Assembly: GCA_022360375.1 (NCBI GenBank)
Contig: JAKSCW010000144.1
Coordinates: 1 to 12,460, forward strand
DNA: 12,460 nucleotides
From: Balneolales bacterium
GTDB taxonomy: Bacteria > Bacteroidota > Rhodothermia > Balneolales > Balneolaceae
Direction: 5' to 3'
In this document: one piece after another, positions 1 through 8,126 of the stretch
Layout: the number at the start of each line of letters is the position of its first letter
Position numbering within the stretch: the stretch's first letter is position 1
Translations under genes and position numbers: made by a program
The notes under the pieces: generated by a model
What the model saw: only the letters and a program-made list of their open reading frames with translations
Told to the model about the DNA's origin: nothing
The model's database searches: none

Positions 1-218
1 CAGCTATCCAGTTTGAAGAGATTTTTGCACGTCATCTTGTGAAGGAATTGACAAAAAACACATTCAAAATGACAAACGAAGGTGGCTTAATGGGAAATGC
101 CAACAACATGTATCGCGAGTTCATTAATGACGCGTTGGCTAACGAATTAGCTGCCCAAAAGAAACTTGGAATGGCCGATCTGGTGTCGAGGTACTGGAGC
201 CAACATTCTGAAGAATAA
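1..218 (+). CDS. flgJ: Rod-binding protein, FlgJ N-terminal-domain type (3' end only)
   Basis: Only the last 71 codons are present; the reading frame begins at position 3 and ends at TAA 216-218. The visible part has the hallmarks of the FlgJ rod-binding domain (PF10135 family): an opening FEEIF..HLVKEL helix, then a Gly-rich turn and an N-N-MYREF.ND.LA-like helix. In the family this domain helps assemble the flagellar rod in the periplasm. The protein stops directly after this domain, so the C-terminal peptidoglycan hydrolase domain of enterobacterial FlgJ is absent. Such single-domain FlgJ proteins are common outside gamma-proteobacteria and usually need a separate muramidase. It is the first visible gene of the flg operon, 25 nt before the FlgN-like gene. 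The family call rests on short motifs and context. Confidence 0.72.
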   Translation, partial: AIQFEEIFARHLVKELTKNTFKMTNEGGLMGNANNMYREFINDALANELAAQKKLGMADLVSRYWSQHSEE

Positions 219-243
219 AACTATCAAATAAAAATACGCTACG

Positions 244-756
244 ATGAGTGAAATAAAAGAGATGCCCCAAGAGATACAAACCCTTGCCGAAAAGGTGGAG
301 AGTTTACACGAAAGCTCAAAAAAAATGATTGAAGTAATGGAATGTCAAATAGAGGCCATTATTGCATCCAATTCACAAAAAATAGAAGAACTTTCCGGCA
401 TTCATGCTACGCTTACTATGAAATATTCCGATCAGGAAAGGGAATTCATTGAAGAATTACAGGCACTTCTATCGGATAAGAAATCTGAAAAGGGAATTCG
501 TCTCATTGATCTTAAGGAGTTATTCCCTGAGTCGGCTCTCCATATTGATAATTGGCAAAAACTTCTGAATTACAACCTGAACAAGCTTCAAAGAAAGCAT
601 AATCAAATTGTGGAGTTACTAGAGTTCGCGATGTCTAGCAATGCCAAAATGATGCATGCACTTTACAGTAAACATAACGAAAAGAATACGCTCTATAATG
701 CAGCCGGATCACGTTCTAACATCTCCCCGGGTGTAGCCGTGAATCACGAAATTTAA
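244..756 (+). CDS. flgN: FlgN-like flagellar export chaperone
   Basis: A 170-residue, cysteine-poor, highly charged protein that should be almost entirely helical, with heptad-like stretches around residues 5-75 and 95-140. FlgN-family chaperones are small helical proteins that bind the C-termini of FlgK and FlgL and deliver them to the flagellar type III export gate. The C-terminus has the loosely conserved FlgN tail pattern, a Tyr followed by a short Gly/Ser-rich segment (Y-N-A-A-G-S-R-S near residues 150-157). Position is the strongest evidence: it lies directly before flgK, ending 2 nt before the flgK ATG, which is the usual flgN-flgK-flgL order. No clear Shine-Dalgarno site precedes the ATG; the leader is A-rich. 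Sequence similarity alone would be weak support. Confidence 0.68.
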   Translation: MSEIKEMPQEIQTLAEKVESLHESSKKMIEVMECQIEAIIASNSQKIEELSGIHATLTMKYSDQEREFIEELQALLSDKKSEKGIRLIDLKELFPESALHIDNWQKLLNYNLNKLQRKHNQIVELLEFAMSSNAKMMHALYSKHNEKNTLYNAAGSRSNISPGVAVNHEI

Positions 757-758
757 GA

Positions 759-2108
759 ATGAAGACGTTATTCGAAATATCGAAAAGTGGATTACTTGCC
801 TCTCAAAGGCAATTGCAGGTTACTGCAAATAATATTGCAAATGTAGATACCGAGGGATATTCCCGTCAGCGATTAAACACGCAAACGGCGGGGATGAACC
901 AAAAAGGTGCTTTTTTGGGGCTTGGTGTAAGTGTAACCACCGTAGAAAGGCTGCGGAACGAGATGAATGACACTCTTACAAACAAAACCCGCCAGGATTT
1001 GGGGTCCATGACTTATAAGCACCAAATCTATGAGCGTTTGCAATCTTCCATGACTACCGATTCGGATGGCGATTTGGATATTAAAATAAGCGAGTTGTTC
1101 GACTCCTTCTCAGAACTTGCATCTGATCCTCAGGACTCGAGTGTTCGTTCCAATTTGATAAGCAATGCTCAGGCGTTGGCAGATAAACTTGCAAACATAA
1201 GCCAAAGCATTGAAGATGCCGGGGTGCTAATTGAGGATACTGCAGTTGGTACTGTTACACAAATCAATTCCCTGCTTTCCGATATCCATTCTCTGAACCA
1301 AACCTTTACCGGCAGCCAGGGTGTGGATCACGGCAGTGCCGATATGCGGGTTCAAAAACTCCAGGAACTCGCTGAATTAGTGGATTTTCAACAAGAGACA
1401 GATCCAAATGGGGCTATACAAGTAAGAATCGGTGGTTTGATTGTGTTGGATGAGAATGGTCCCGAAACACTTAAAACACAAATTAATGCAGCTGAAGACG
1501 TTCTGAATGTACGCCTGAACAATGGCAAGATACTTGACATAAATGGGGGTGAACTGGGTGGCCAAATGGATTTATTCGAGAAAGAGCTACCTGAGATGAT
1601 GAATAAACTGGATGAGCTGGCAGCGACATTTGTGGATGAATTTAATGCCATTCATGCCTCGGGATTTGGGATAGATGATACGACTTCCAGGAGTTTCTTT
1701 GACCCATCAGGAACAACGGCTTCTACCATCTCAATAAACCAGGTTTTGATCGATAATCCCAATCATATTGCTGCTTCGTCTGTAGCTGGTGAAGCTGGTA
1801 ACAGTGATATTGCTGCACAAATTGCTGATTTAAGAAGCCAGCAATTAATTGGAGGAAGGAACCTGGTAAACTCATCCATAAGCATTATCAGTACTCCCGG
1901 TACACAAATGAGTAGCCTGCTTGACCAAATAGAAACTAAAGATGCAGAACTTCTGATGCTGGAGACCCAGCAAGAACGCCAATCCGGGGTGAACATAGAT
2001 GAGGAACTTGCACTGATGATACAGTATCAGAATTCCTACCAGGCCGCTTCCAGGATTTTTACCACTGCCCAGGATATGTACGACACTTTATTAAACACAG
2101 TGAGGTAG
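759..2108 (+). CDS. flgK: Flagellar hook-associated protein 1 (FlgK)
   Basis: FlgK forms the first ring of the hook-filament junction. The N-terminus has the conserved axial-protein segment, with a short lead (SKSGLLASQRQL), then VTANNIANVDTEGYSRQRL around residues 21-39, diagnostic for FlgK. The C-terminus (about residues 410-449) has the matching amphipathic helix with NIDEELALMIQYQNSYQAAS and a final TAQDMYDTLLNT. These ends pack together as the D0/D1 coiled coil. At 449 residues it is shorter than the roughly 550-residue enterobacterial protein, so the exposed middle domains are reduced. It starts 2 nt after the FlgN-like gene, suggesting translational coupling with its presumed chaperone, and is followed after 4 nt by flgL. 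Confidence 0.95.
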   Translation: MKTLFEISKSGLLASQRQLQVTANNIANVDTEGYSRQRLNTQTAGMNQKGAFLGLGVSVTTVERLRNEMNDTLTNKTRQDLGSMTYKHQIYERLQSSMTTDSDGDLDIKISELFDSFSELASDPQDSSVRSNLISNAQALADKLANISQSIEDAGVLIEDTAVGTVTQINSLLSDIHSLNQTFTGSQGVDHGSADMRVQKLQELAELVDFQQETDPNGAIQVRIGGLIVLDENGPETLKTQINAAEDVLNVRLNNGKILDINGGELGGQMDLFEKELPEMMNKLDELAATFVDEFNAIHASGFGIDDTTSRSFFDPSGTTASTISINQVLIDNPNHIAASSVAGEAGNSDIAAQIADLRSQQLIGGRNLVNSSISIISTPGTQMSSLLDQIETKDAELLMLETQQERQSGVNIDEELALMIQYQNSYQAASRIFTTAQDMYDTLLNTVR

Positions 2109-2112
2109 GGCA

Positions 2113-3006
2113 ATGAGAGTAACAAATCGATTACTGCTAGACAATTTTATGAGAGATATCACTCTCAACAGAAATGAATACGCTGATATCAGTTCACGCC
2201 TGTCGAGTGGAAAAGAAGTTCGCTATGCGTCAGACGATCCGGTCAATTTCCAGCGGAGCAGATTTCTCGAAGAAAACCTCAGGAAGGTCAACCAGTTTCA
2301 AAGTAACATTGACAGTGGATTACGTCAGGCCAGGTTTGCTCAGGAAGCATTAGATGCCGCTATTGATGATCTAATTAAAGTTAAATCTGTTCTGGTGCAA
2401 GGTGCTTCCGACAATTATGATGAGGGTGACAGAGAGAATATGGCCGATCAAGTAGCGGGTTTACGAGATTCATTGGTAAGTTTATTTAATACAAAATCGG
2501 GCGATCGATACTTATTTGCCGGCACGAACAGTGCAGTACCTCCTTTTGAAGAAGATCCTTTGAACCCCGGTGCCATTCTGAATAACAGTAACAGTTCAGA
2601 TCCAAAAGTTGCTGTAGATGATGGTGTTCTTGTAAATGTATCGATAAATGGCCAGGAATTAGTAGCAACAGATTCCGGAGATTTGTTCACTATTCTTGGC
2701 GACATAGAACAGGCTTTGAGGGATAATGACAGCACAATCCTGAACAGTTTAATGGATGCCGCGGACGATATGGTAGACCAGGTTACCGATTCAGCTTCTA
2801 AAATAGGTAGCAACATAAACCGCATGGAATTTCAATTTGAACAATATGAGTTCACAAAAATTACTCTTGAAAGTGATATCAGTAGTTTAACGGATGCTGA
2901 CTATGCTGAAGCTGCGGCAGATTTATCAAGCAACCAAATCGCCTACGACTCTGCCATTGCTGTGTATCAAAGCATGTTCAGTAACACACTTTTGAACTAT
3001 TTATAA
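2113..3006 (+). CDS. flgL: Flagellar hook-associated protein 3 (FlgL)
   Basis: FlgL is the second junction protein, between FlgK and the flagellin filament. The 297-residue product has the flagellin-like N-terminal domain: MRVTNRLLLDNF at the start, then the signature ISSRLSSGKEVRYASDDP near residues 26-43, followed by the long helix with QFQSNIDSGLRQA. The C-terminal helix ends in Y..A..VYQSMFSNTLLNYL, typical of FlgL. Its length is normal for the family (about 300). A GAGG Shine-Dalgarno-like stretch lies in the end of flgK just upstream of the ATG. It is the fourth gene of the flg operon; a 35-nt gap separates it from the next gene, with no visible terminator between. Confidence 0.94.
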   Translation: MRVTNRLLLDNFMRDITLNRNEYADISSRLSSGKEVRYASDDPVNFQRSRFLEENLRKVNQFQSNIDSGLRQARFAQEALDAAIDDLIKVKSVLVQGASDNYDEGDRENMADQVAGLRDSLVSLFNTKSGDRYLFAGTNSAVPPFEEDPLNPGAILNNSNSSDPKVAVDDGVLVNVSINGQELVATDSGDLFTILGDIEQALRDNDSTILNSLMDAADDMVDQVTDSASKIGSNINRMEFQFEQYEFTKITLESDISSLTDADYAEAAADLSSNQIAYDSAIAVYQSMFSNTLLNYL

Positions 3007-3041
3007 ACTAAGTAACAAAACTAACAAACAGAGAGGTTATC

Positions 3042-4397
3042 GTGGATACATCTAACATACACAACACAATAAATGGTAAAATGGCCGGATGGGTAGACGT
3101 GGTAATATACCTGTCTGATATGAAATATTACGATTTAAACAAGGCCAGGCGGCTAAACAAAACGATGGGCACAGTTACAATTGCTGCCAATACCGGCCGT
3201 CCCGAGAGTCTCGATTCAGGCATTCAATGGGTGAAATATGAAGAGACGCAAACCCGATCGGAAATCTGGAATCGGTTGCTTTCTGCAGGTCATAATAAAT
3301 GGGTTTTGTACTTAGTAGATGACGAAAAAGTTCATCTTTCCGATTTGAATGAGGAAATTGCTAAAGATCCATATTCCTGGCCGGCGGCTATTATTGAGCA
3401 TTCAGAGGAAGTACGTCACTACATAAATTATCAGATGAGGCTGGTGTATGCGTTCGATGAATACATTTTTTCAGGAAAGGACCTGCCTGATTGTACACGA
3501 TTCATGATAAAAAGAGGGGTGATGGTTGGTAATAGCGTTATTGAAATTGACGCTAACCGTAATCCTTTTGATCATGTAGACATTCATGAGGAAATGACCC
3601 TTACTAATTATGCGCCACAATTATTTTTGGTACATGGAATGCGCCTTTTTAAAGAAGGAAAACACATTGTGGCTGCAGCTCAATACCGAAAAGTATTGAA
3701 AACAGAACAAGTTCTGTCATTCGATAAATTGGCAGCCATGAACGGCCTGGCCTCTTGCTATGCGGAACAATTTAAATGGGACCAGGCATTGAGCTGGGCG
3801 AATAAATCGATGGAGGAAGAGCGGTTTCAAAATCTTCCATACCTGATCAAGTTCAAAATCGGGCAGCTTAATAAAAACTATGAAGCGGCCTATGATGCCT
3901 TAAAAACCTATTACGAGAACCAATATTACGAGTCGATTAAGCTGCACTCTAAAGCCAGTTTCGATGCCAAAATTACGATTGAGGCTGCACTTACGGAACT
4001 AATTGATTTGGCTTTTAAAGCAGGCATGATTCAGGAAGCCTGCGACCACCTGGAAGATTTGTTTAACCAAAAGGAAGGGAATCTTGATGATATATTCCTT
4101 AAGAAGCTTCTGGTACTGTCTATTGATTTATCTGATTTCGAAAAATCGGAGTTTTTCTTTAAGAAACTGTATGCCAACAAGTTTCCAAAGAATTTATCTG
4201 AAAGTGATATCGTTGAGCTAAACGATTACATGAATATGTTCATGAAAAACCAGTGGTTTGAAACGAGTTTCCAGATTTACAACGAATTATATTTCTACTA
4301 CCCGCACAACGATGAATTTCGCCGTCGATTGATCGTAAGCATGGTGAAGACTCAGCGGTTAGAAGAGGCCCGGCAATTAGCTGCAAAAGTAGCCTGA
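3042..4397 (+). CDS. GT2-like/TPR protein, possible axial-protein glycosyltransferase
   Basis: A 451-residue protein starting at GTG 3042, chosen because GAGAGG (3031-3036) lies 5 nt upstream; the next ATG would remove the N-terminal strand. It resembles the bacterial proteins in which a family-2 glycosyltransferase is followed by TPRs. A WVLYLVDDE segment at residues 87-95 sits where GT2 enzymes have W-hL-LDADE (metal/nucleotide-sugar site), and an IHEE at 181-184 matches the later G-hHE motif. Residues about 190-450 are helix-turn-helix pairs of TPR type (for example AAQYRKVL, A.SWANKSM, EEARQLAA). The first half of the GT fold is short, and the usual N-terminal motif binding the nucleotide is not recognisable, so activity is uncertain. 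Its place at the end of the flagellar operon suggests a role in modifying flagellin or junction proteins; a purely structural TPR role is possible. Confidence 0.6.
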   Translation: MDTSNIHNTINGKMAGWVDVVIYLSDMKYYDLNKARRLNKTMGTVTIAANTGRPESLDSGIQWVKYEETQTRSEIWNRLLSAGHNKWVLYLVDDEKVHLSDLNEEIAKDPYSWPAAIIEHSEEVRHYINYQMRLVYAFDEYIFSGKDLPDCTRFMIKRGVMVGNSVIEIDANRNPFDHVDIHEEMTLTNYAPQLFLVHGMRLFKEGKHIVAAAQYRKVLKTEQVLSFDKLAAMNGLASCYAEQFKWDQALSWANKSMEEERFQNLPYLIKFKIGQLNKNYEAAYDALKTYYENQYYESIKLHSKASFDAKITIEAALTELIDLAFKAGMIQEACDHLEDLFNQKEGNLDDIFLKKLLVLSIDLSDFEKSEFFFKKLYANKFPKNLSESDIVELNDYMNMFMKNQWFETSFQIYNELYFYYPHNDEFRRRLIVSMVKTQRLEEARQLAAKVA

Positions 4398-4403
4398 CAC
4401 AGA

Positions 4404-5834
4404 CTACTCTTCGCCGTCAATTAGCTTAAGTTTGTTCCGGATGGTGCGGTCAGAAATTCCGAGTAGCTGGGCCGCTTTTTTCTGGTTACCCTGGGTATGT
4501 TCTAACGCTTTGCGGATGAGGATGATTTCCATTTCCTCGATCGACATTAGTGGAACTTCAGAATTGTTTGCTCCGGAAGAGGACAGGTTTTCATCTACAT
4601 TTGAGAATAACTCATGATTTATATGTTCAACCGCAATTTCCTCACTATCCTGGGCAAGTATGATTCCACGATGGATTTTATTATTCAATTCCCGAACATT
4701 GCCACGCCATTCCTGGGCAATCAGGTATTCCATCAATTCTTCGGAAATCTGTTTATGAGTTAGTCCATAGCGCTTAGTGTACATTTCAGCGAAGTAGTTC
4801 ACTAAAATCGGGATGTCACTTTTACGATGGCGCAGCGGTGGAATTTCAATAGGAAATACATTCAAACGATAGTATAAATCTTCCCTGAAAAGTTTTTCCT
4901 CGATGGCTTTGGCAATGTTCCTGTTAGACGTAGCAACAATGCGTACATTAGCCTTTATGGGTTTTTGGCTACCTACCCGATAAAATTCATTTTCCTGGAG
5001 AACCCGAAGCAGTTTAGCTTGTACATTGATATCAATTTCAGTGATTTCATCGAGGAGTAACGTTCCTCCCTCTGCTGCATCGAATGCACCCTTCTGATCT
5101 GAAATGGCTCCTGTAAAAGCACCTTTCATATGGCCAAATAAAGTACTTTCCACCAACTCTGAAGGAAGGTTTGCGCAGTTTATTTTGATGTAAGGCCCTC
5201 CTGAACGATTACTTTGATTATGAATTTGCTGGGCAAAAACCTCTTTACCGGTACCACTTTCTCCCTGTATGAGTACTGGAGCCACATTCTTAGCTATTTG
5301 TGGAAGAATGCGCAGTAGTTTTTTAATCTGCGGATCGTTACCAATAAAATTATTTTCTCCTTTTTCTGAGGCATTCACAGGACTTATTTCATCAGATCCG
5401 GAGCTTTTCTCTTCAACAGGTGTTGTTTCCGAAGCGGTAGCAGTAATTCGTTTAGTAGCTTCCAGTTCACCGTCACTTACGAAATACCGGTTTACCCGAA
5501 ACAGGATTTCTTTAGCTTTGAAAGGCTTGGTTATATAATCAAATGCTCCTTTGTGAAGAGCACGAACGGCATGGTTGATATTCCCGAAACCGGTAATCAT
5601 GATGACCCCTGTTTCAGGATATTTTGCTTTTACTTCGGTAAGCACATCATCACCAGTTAGCTCGTTCATTTTTACGTCTGTTACAACAAGGTCAACGGTG
5701 TGCTTCTTTAAATGGTCCAGCGCTTTCACAGGAGATTCAAAAGCAGTGACCTCAAAACCGTCTTTGATCAGAATTTCCTGGATGAAACTTAAAAGCAGTT
5801 CATCGTCATCAATAACTAAAATAGATTTTTTCAT
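4404..5834 (-). CDS. Sigma-54-dependent response regulator, NtrC family (FlrC/FleR/FlgR-like role)
   Basis: A complete 476-residue activator. The receiver domain (about 1-120) has the acidic pocket DDD at 9-11, phosphorylatable D53 in VVTDVKM, the switch Thr81 and K103 in ITKPFK. The AAA+ domain (about 162-400) has Walker A GESGTGKE (191-198), the sigma-54-contacting GAFTGA loop intact at 238-243, Walker B GGTLLLDE (256-263) and the FREDLYYRLN arginine-finger segment from 316. A Fis-type HTH ends the protein (about 448-472, QKKAAQLLGISDRTIRNKL). All residues for phosphorylation, ATP hydrolysis and sigma-54 contact are present. No partner histidine kinase is visible. It lies between two flagellar operons and upstream of none, so a role as flagellar class activator is inferred from context. 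The stop is 6 nt from that of the converging plus-strand gene. Domain call is certain; target genes are inferred. Confidence 0.95.
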   Translation of the reverse strand: MKKSILVIDDDELLLSFIQEILIKDGFEVTAFESPVKALDHLKKHTVDLVVTDVKMNELTGDDVLTEVKAKYPETGVIMITGFGNINHAVRALHKGAFDYITKPFKAKEILFRVNRYFVSDGELEATKRITATASETTPVEEKSSGSDEISPVNASEKGENNFIGNDPQIKKLLRILPQIAKNVAPVLIQGESGTGKEVFAQQIHNQSNRSGGPYIKINCANLPSELVESTLFGHMKGAFTGAISDQKGAFDAAEGGTLLLDEITEIDINVQAKLLRVLQENEFYRVGSQKPIKANVRIVATSNRNIAKAIEEKLFREDLYYRLNVFPIEIPPLRHRKSDIPILVNYFAEMYTKRYGLTHKQISEELMEYLIAQEWRGNVRELNNKIHRGIILAQDSEEIAVEHINHELFSNVDENLSSSGANNSEVPLMSIEEMEIILIRKALEHTQGNQKKAAQLLGISDRTIRNKLKLIDGEE

Positions 5835-5910
5835 ACCGAGAAAAAGTGAAGTAATCGCCCATCAAAAAGGAAGCGTGAATATACCCAATTAATCAACGGA
5901 ATTGATGGGT

Positions 5911-5941
5911 AAAAAAAAAGAGAACATTTCTGTTCTCTTTT
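5911..5941 (-). terminator. Intrinsic terminator of the fliS-fliD operon
   Basis: Read on the minus strand, a perfect 10-bp stem (5917-5926 with 5931-5940, AGAGAACA pairing with TGTTCTCT plus flanking A-T pairs) encloses a 4-nt loop and is followed by an uninterrupted run of about nine T (5911-5919 complement). It lies 28 nt past the stop codon of the FlgM-like gene, so it should end the fliS-fliD-fliT-like-flgM-like transcript. It separates that operon from the regulator gene, which therefore probably has its own promoter between 5835 and 5910; I could not identify that promoter with confidence. Confidence 0.88.
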
Positions 5942-5968
5942 GTTGTGAAGTAATTAAAATGAATTCGT

Positions 5969-6328
5969 TTAACGTAGAATTCCTTCTGCAATTTGTTCCC
6001 AAACTGCCGGATCGTTGAGCATTTTGCCCAACTCAGTTTCTTGTGCAGCTTCGGGTGAAGTGCTTTTTGCAGCCTCGTACTCCTGAATTTTAGCTTTGTA
6101 GTCTTTCAATTGGGCAAATGAGTTTTGATTCGCCTTTTCCAGTTCTATTTTAGCGAACATTTCCTCATTATTTTTCCCTCCTGTTCCACTTAGCGAAACC
6201 TTATCAGATACATTACTGGAAGATGTATCGGTTTTGTTTACCAACGCCGCAGCTTTACTTTTATCCGCTGCGCTTGTACCGTCGATTTGACCACTTAACT
6301 GGCTTGATAGTTTATTAATTTCCATCAT
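5969..6328 (-). CDS. Small flagellar-cluster protein, FlgM-like (candidate anti-sigma-28 factor)
   Basis: A 119-residue hydrophilic protein, predicted disordered in its N-terminal half and helical afterwards. The N-terminus (MEINKLSSQL, then an Ala/Ser/Lys-rich stretch and SDKVSLSG at about 41-48) resembles the FlgM start, where a short I-N strand and a D-x-V-x-LS motif are typical. The C-terminus ends W-EQIAEGIL, like the final I-A-x-x-L helix of FlgM. The middle lacks a clear R-x-E-K-V...I..G.Y FlgM signature, so the call is tentative. It could instead be an unnamed flagellar protein. Two adjacent ATG codons open the frame (6326-6328 and 6323-6325); there is no clear ribosome-binding site. 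It is the last gene of the fliS operon, 21 nt after the FliT-like gene. Confidence 0.45.
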   Translation of the reverse strand: MMEINKLSSQLSGQIDGTSAADKSKAAALVNKTDTSSSNVSDKVSLSGTGGKNNEEMFAKIELEKANQNSFAQLKDYKAKIQEYEAAKSTSPEAAQETELGKMLNDPAVWEQIAEGILR

Positions 6329-6349
6329 GGTGTTATGGTATTGGTTGTG

Positions 6350-6709
6350 TTATTTAAAATAGGAAATATTGGGCGCCTTGGAAACTTTGTACGAGTCACT
6401 CACTTTTTTCTGTTTTTTAACCCGTGCAAGTTTTTCCTGTTGATTATCACGCAATTCGAAGATTCGATGATTGATTTCTTCGCTCAGCGTTTTAAACATG
6501 CCTAACTCTTCTTCCAGGGCTCCCACCTCTTCGTTGAATGTGTTTTCATTGACTTCCTGTTTTACGAAACCAAGTTGTTCAATGGAATCACTTCGTTGTT
6601 CAAAATAATCTTTCAATTCATCCATAGAGGGTTGATCCGACATCAACAGACTCAATATTGATTGACTGGTATCATTAAGATCGGTTACTATGGATTTCAG
6701 TTTTTTCAA
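6350..6709 (-). CDS. FliT-like small helical chaperone, translationally coupled to fliD
   Basis: A 119-residue, strongly charged, all-helical protein. It has the loose FliT pattern: a first helix, then a segment like YFEQR.DSIEQL near residues 35-46 (compare the R-x-x-x-I-x-x-L of FliT), then a long helix with EEINHRIFEL and a Lys-rich tail. FliT chaperones bind the filament cap protein FliD before export. The start codon is TTG (6707-6709) overlapping the fliD stop in TTGA, a classic stop-start coupling, with no Shine-Dalgarno site needed. The fliD-fliS-fliT neighbourhood supports the function more than the sequence does. An alternative is a generic coiled-coil protein of the cluster. Confidence 0.58.
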   Translation of the reverse strand: MKKLKSIVTDLNDTSQSILSLLMSDQPSMDELKDYFEQRSDSIEQLGFVKQEVNENTFNEEVGALEEELGMFKTLSEEINHRIFELRDNQQEKLARVKKQKKVSDSYKVSKAPNISYFK

Positions 6710-8115
6710 TTGTTATTAAGTGTGCTTGTTATTGCGGTAACCTGATTAAACTGGTTACGGCCTTGTTCCAATAAAGCATCCAACTCGTTAAAATATAATG
6801 TCTGTTCTTCCTCATACTCGATCAGGAACAGTTCTTCCTTTCGGATAAGATCAGTTAACCGATCCAATCGCGAATCAAATCCATCTTCAATACTATCAAT
6901 TACCCCATCTTCTTCCGAAAAAGTTTCAAGTAATGAAGTTATTTGGGTAATTGGGGAGGTAGAATCCTCGAAAAAAGCCGTGATTTGATCCGGATTGTTT
7001 TCCAAAAAAGCATCAAGGGCATCCTCATCGTCGAGCTCCAATTCACCTTGGTCGTTATAGATGTATCCGAGTTGTGTGATATTCTTTAAGTTATCCCCTG
7101 TAATGCCCGTTGCATCCAGTAGAATGGTTTGCTGGAGAGTGGTACTCATATTCCGGATCGAGCGATAATCCTGTAGTGGTCCGGCATTTCCGGTTTCCCC
7201 ATTAATAAATGTGCGTTCACGAATGGTAGTGGTTAACTCATTATACGCGTCAATAAACCGGTTAAGTTCATCTTTTGCAGCATCGGTATCGCGCGTAACC
7301 GAAATCCTTTCAGTATTTCCGGAAACGGATGTTAATGTAAATTCAAGATTATCTACTGCATCAGTTATGGAGTTCTTTGAACGCTCAAATTGTACACCAT
7401 CAACGGTGAATATGGCGTTCAATTCACTTTCAGCATTTAATTTAGTAGTACTACTCAATATCTGAGAAACTACGCCCGAGCCTGTTCCAAACTGGATACG
7501 ATTGTCAAATCCTGATTCAACACTTTCCATAGAAAACTGCACATTAGTACCATCGTTGCTGAATACGTTTGCCACGGCCTCGTCTTCAAAGGCAGTAGTT
7601 ATTGCATCTGCGAACGCTTGCAGAATTTCTTCGTTTGTCATCGCAACGGTACCACCTGATCCGTCATCTTTAGTTGTAGCAACGTTAATGGTTTCCGTTT
7701 TACTACCTATGGTAATGTCAACGCTACCATCTCCAAAAGCGGATAAATCTGTTGCTGTTCCAACTCTTGAGATATCCAGTGCTACATCGTTTTTCGCAAG
7801 CTGCGAAACGGTGATGTCATAGTTTGTGGGAAAGGTTGCATTTTCCACAGAATCAATAGTAACCCCGCTATCGTCGTCTACACTGGCTTTAAATTTTTCG
7901 AACGGAGAATTGTTCAGGGGACTTGTAAATTCTTCAATAATTTTTTCCAGCTCGGTTATATCACTGTTTATTGTACCGAGTGCCCGTTTGCTTTCCTGCA
8001 ATTCCTCTTGTTCCACTTCGTAAAACACCTTTTTCTGTCCTTCAAGTGCAACGAGGATGTCTACAAAACCCTGGTAATTGCTAGTGGATGCAAATATGCT
8101 GGAAACTGATGACAT
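6706..8115 (-). CDS. fliD: Flagellar filament capping protein (FliD, HAP2)
   Basis: FliD sits at the filament tip and guides flagellin polymerisation. The 469-residue product has the FliD N-terminal domain (about residues 10-120): helical opening with LVALEGQKK, then a coiled segment, FKAS.DDDSGV and the signature Y-DITVSQLAKND at about 99-110. The C-terminal domain (about 230-460) includes AIFTVDGVQFERSKNSITDA, then LNRFIDAYNELTT, and a final coiled coil with Q..VTAITSTLN. Length is normal for the family (about 450-480). ATG start, 11 nt after the fliS stop; the stop overlaps the start of the FliT-like gene. It is secreted without a Sec signal peptide, as expected for an axial protein. Confidence 0.93.
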   Translation of the reverse strand: MSSVSSIFASTSNYQGFVDILVALEGQKKVFYEVEQEELQESKRALGTINSDITELEKIIEEFTSPLNNSPFEKFKASVDDDSGVTIDSVENATFPTNYDITVSQLAKNDVALDISRVGTATDLSAFGDGSVDITIGSKTETINVATTKDDGSGGTVAMTNEEILQAFADAITTAFEDEAVANVFSNDGTNVQFSMESVESGFDNRIQFGTGSGVVSQILSSTTKLNAESELNAIFTVDGVQFERSKNSITDAVDNLEFTLTSVSGNTERISVTRDTDAAKDELNRFIDAYNELTTTIRERTFINGETGNAGPLQDYRSIRNMSTTLQQTILLDATGITGDNLKNITQLGYIYNDQGELELDDEDALDAFLENNPDQITAFFEDSTSPITQITSLLETFSEEDGVIDSIEDGFDSRLDRLTDLIRKEELFLIEYEEEQTLYFNELDALLEQGRNQFNQVTAITSTLNNN

Positions 8116-8126
8116 AGACTATTGAG

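Noticed and set aside
1377..1996. Several minus-strand open frames inside flgK
   Set aside because: They overlap a clear flgK on the other strand, have no start signals or domains, and look like shadows of its codon pattern.
2560..2573. TGGCAC-like match on the minus strand within flgL
   Set aside because: It is inside coding sequence, the -12 part reads TTCAA without the GC, and no gene starts downstream on that strand.
5884..5909. Imperfect inverted repeat CCCA...TCAA / TTGATGGG before the regulator gene
   Set aside because: The stem needs a 5-nt bulge and is short; not strong enough to call an operator or terminator.
7211..8023. Plus-strand open frames inside fliD
   Set aside because: Ser/Val-rich shadow translations opposite an unambiguous fliD.
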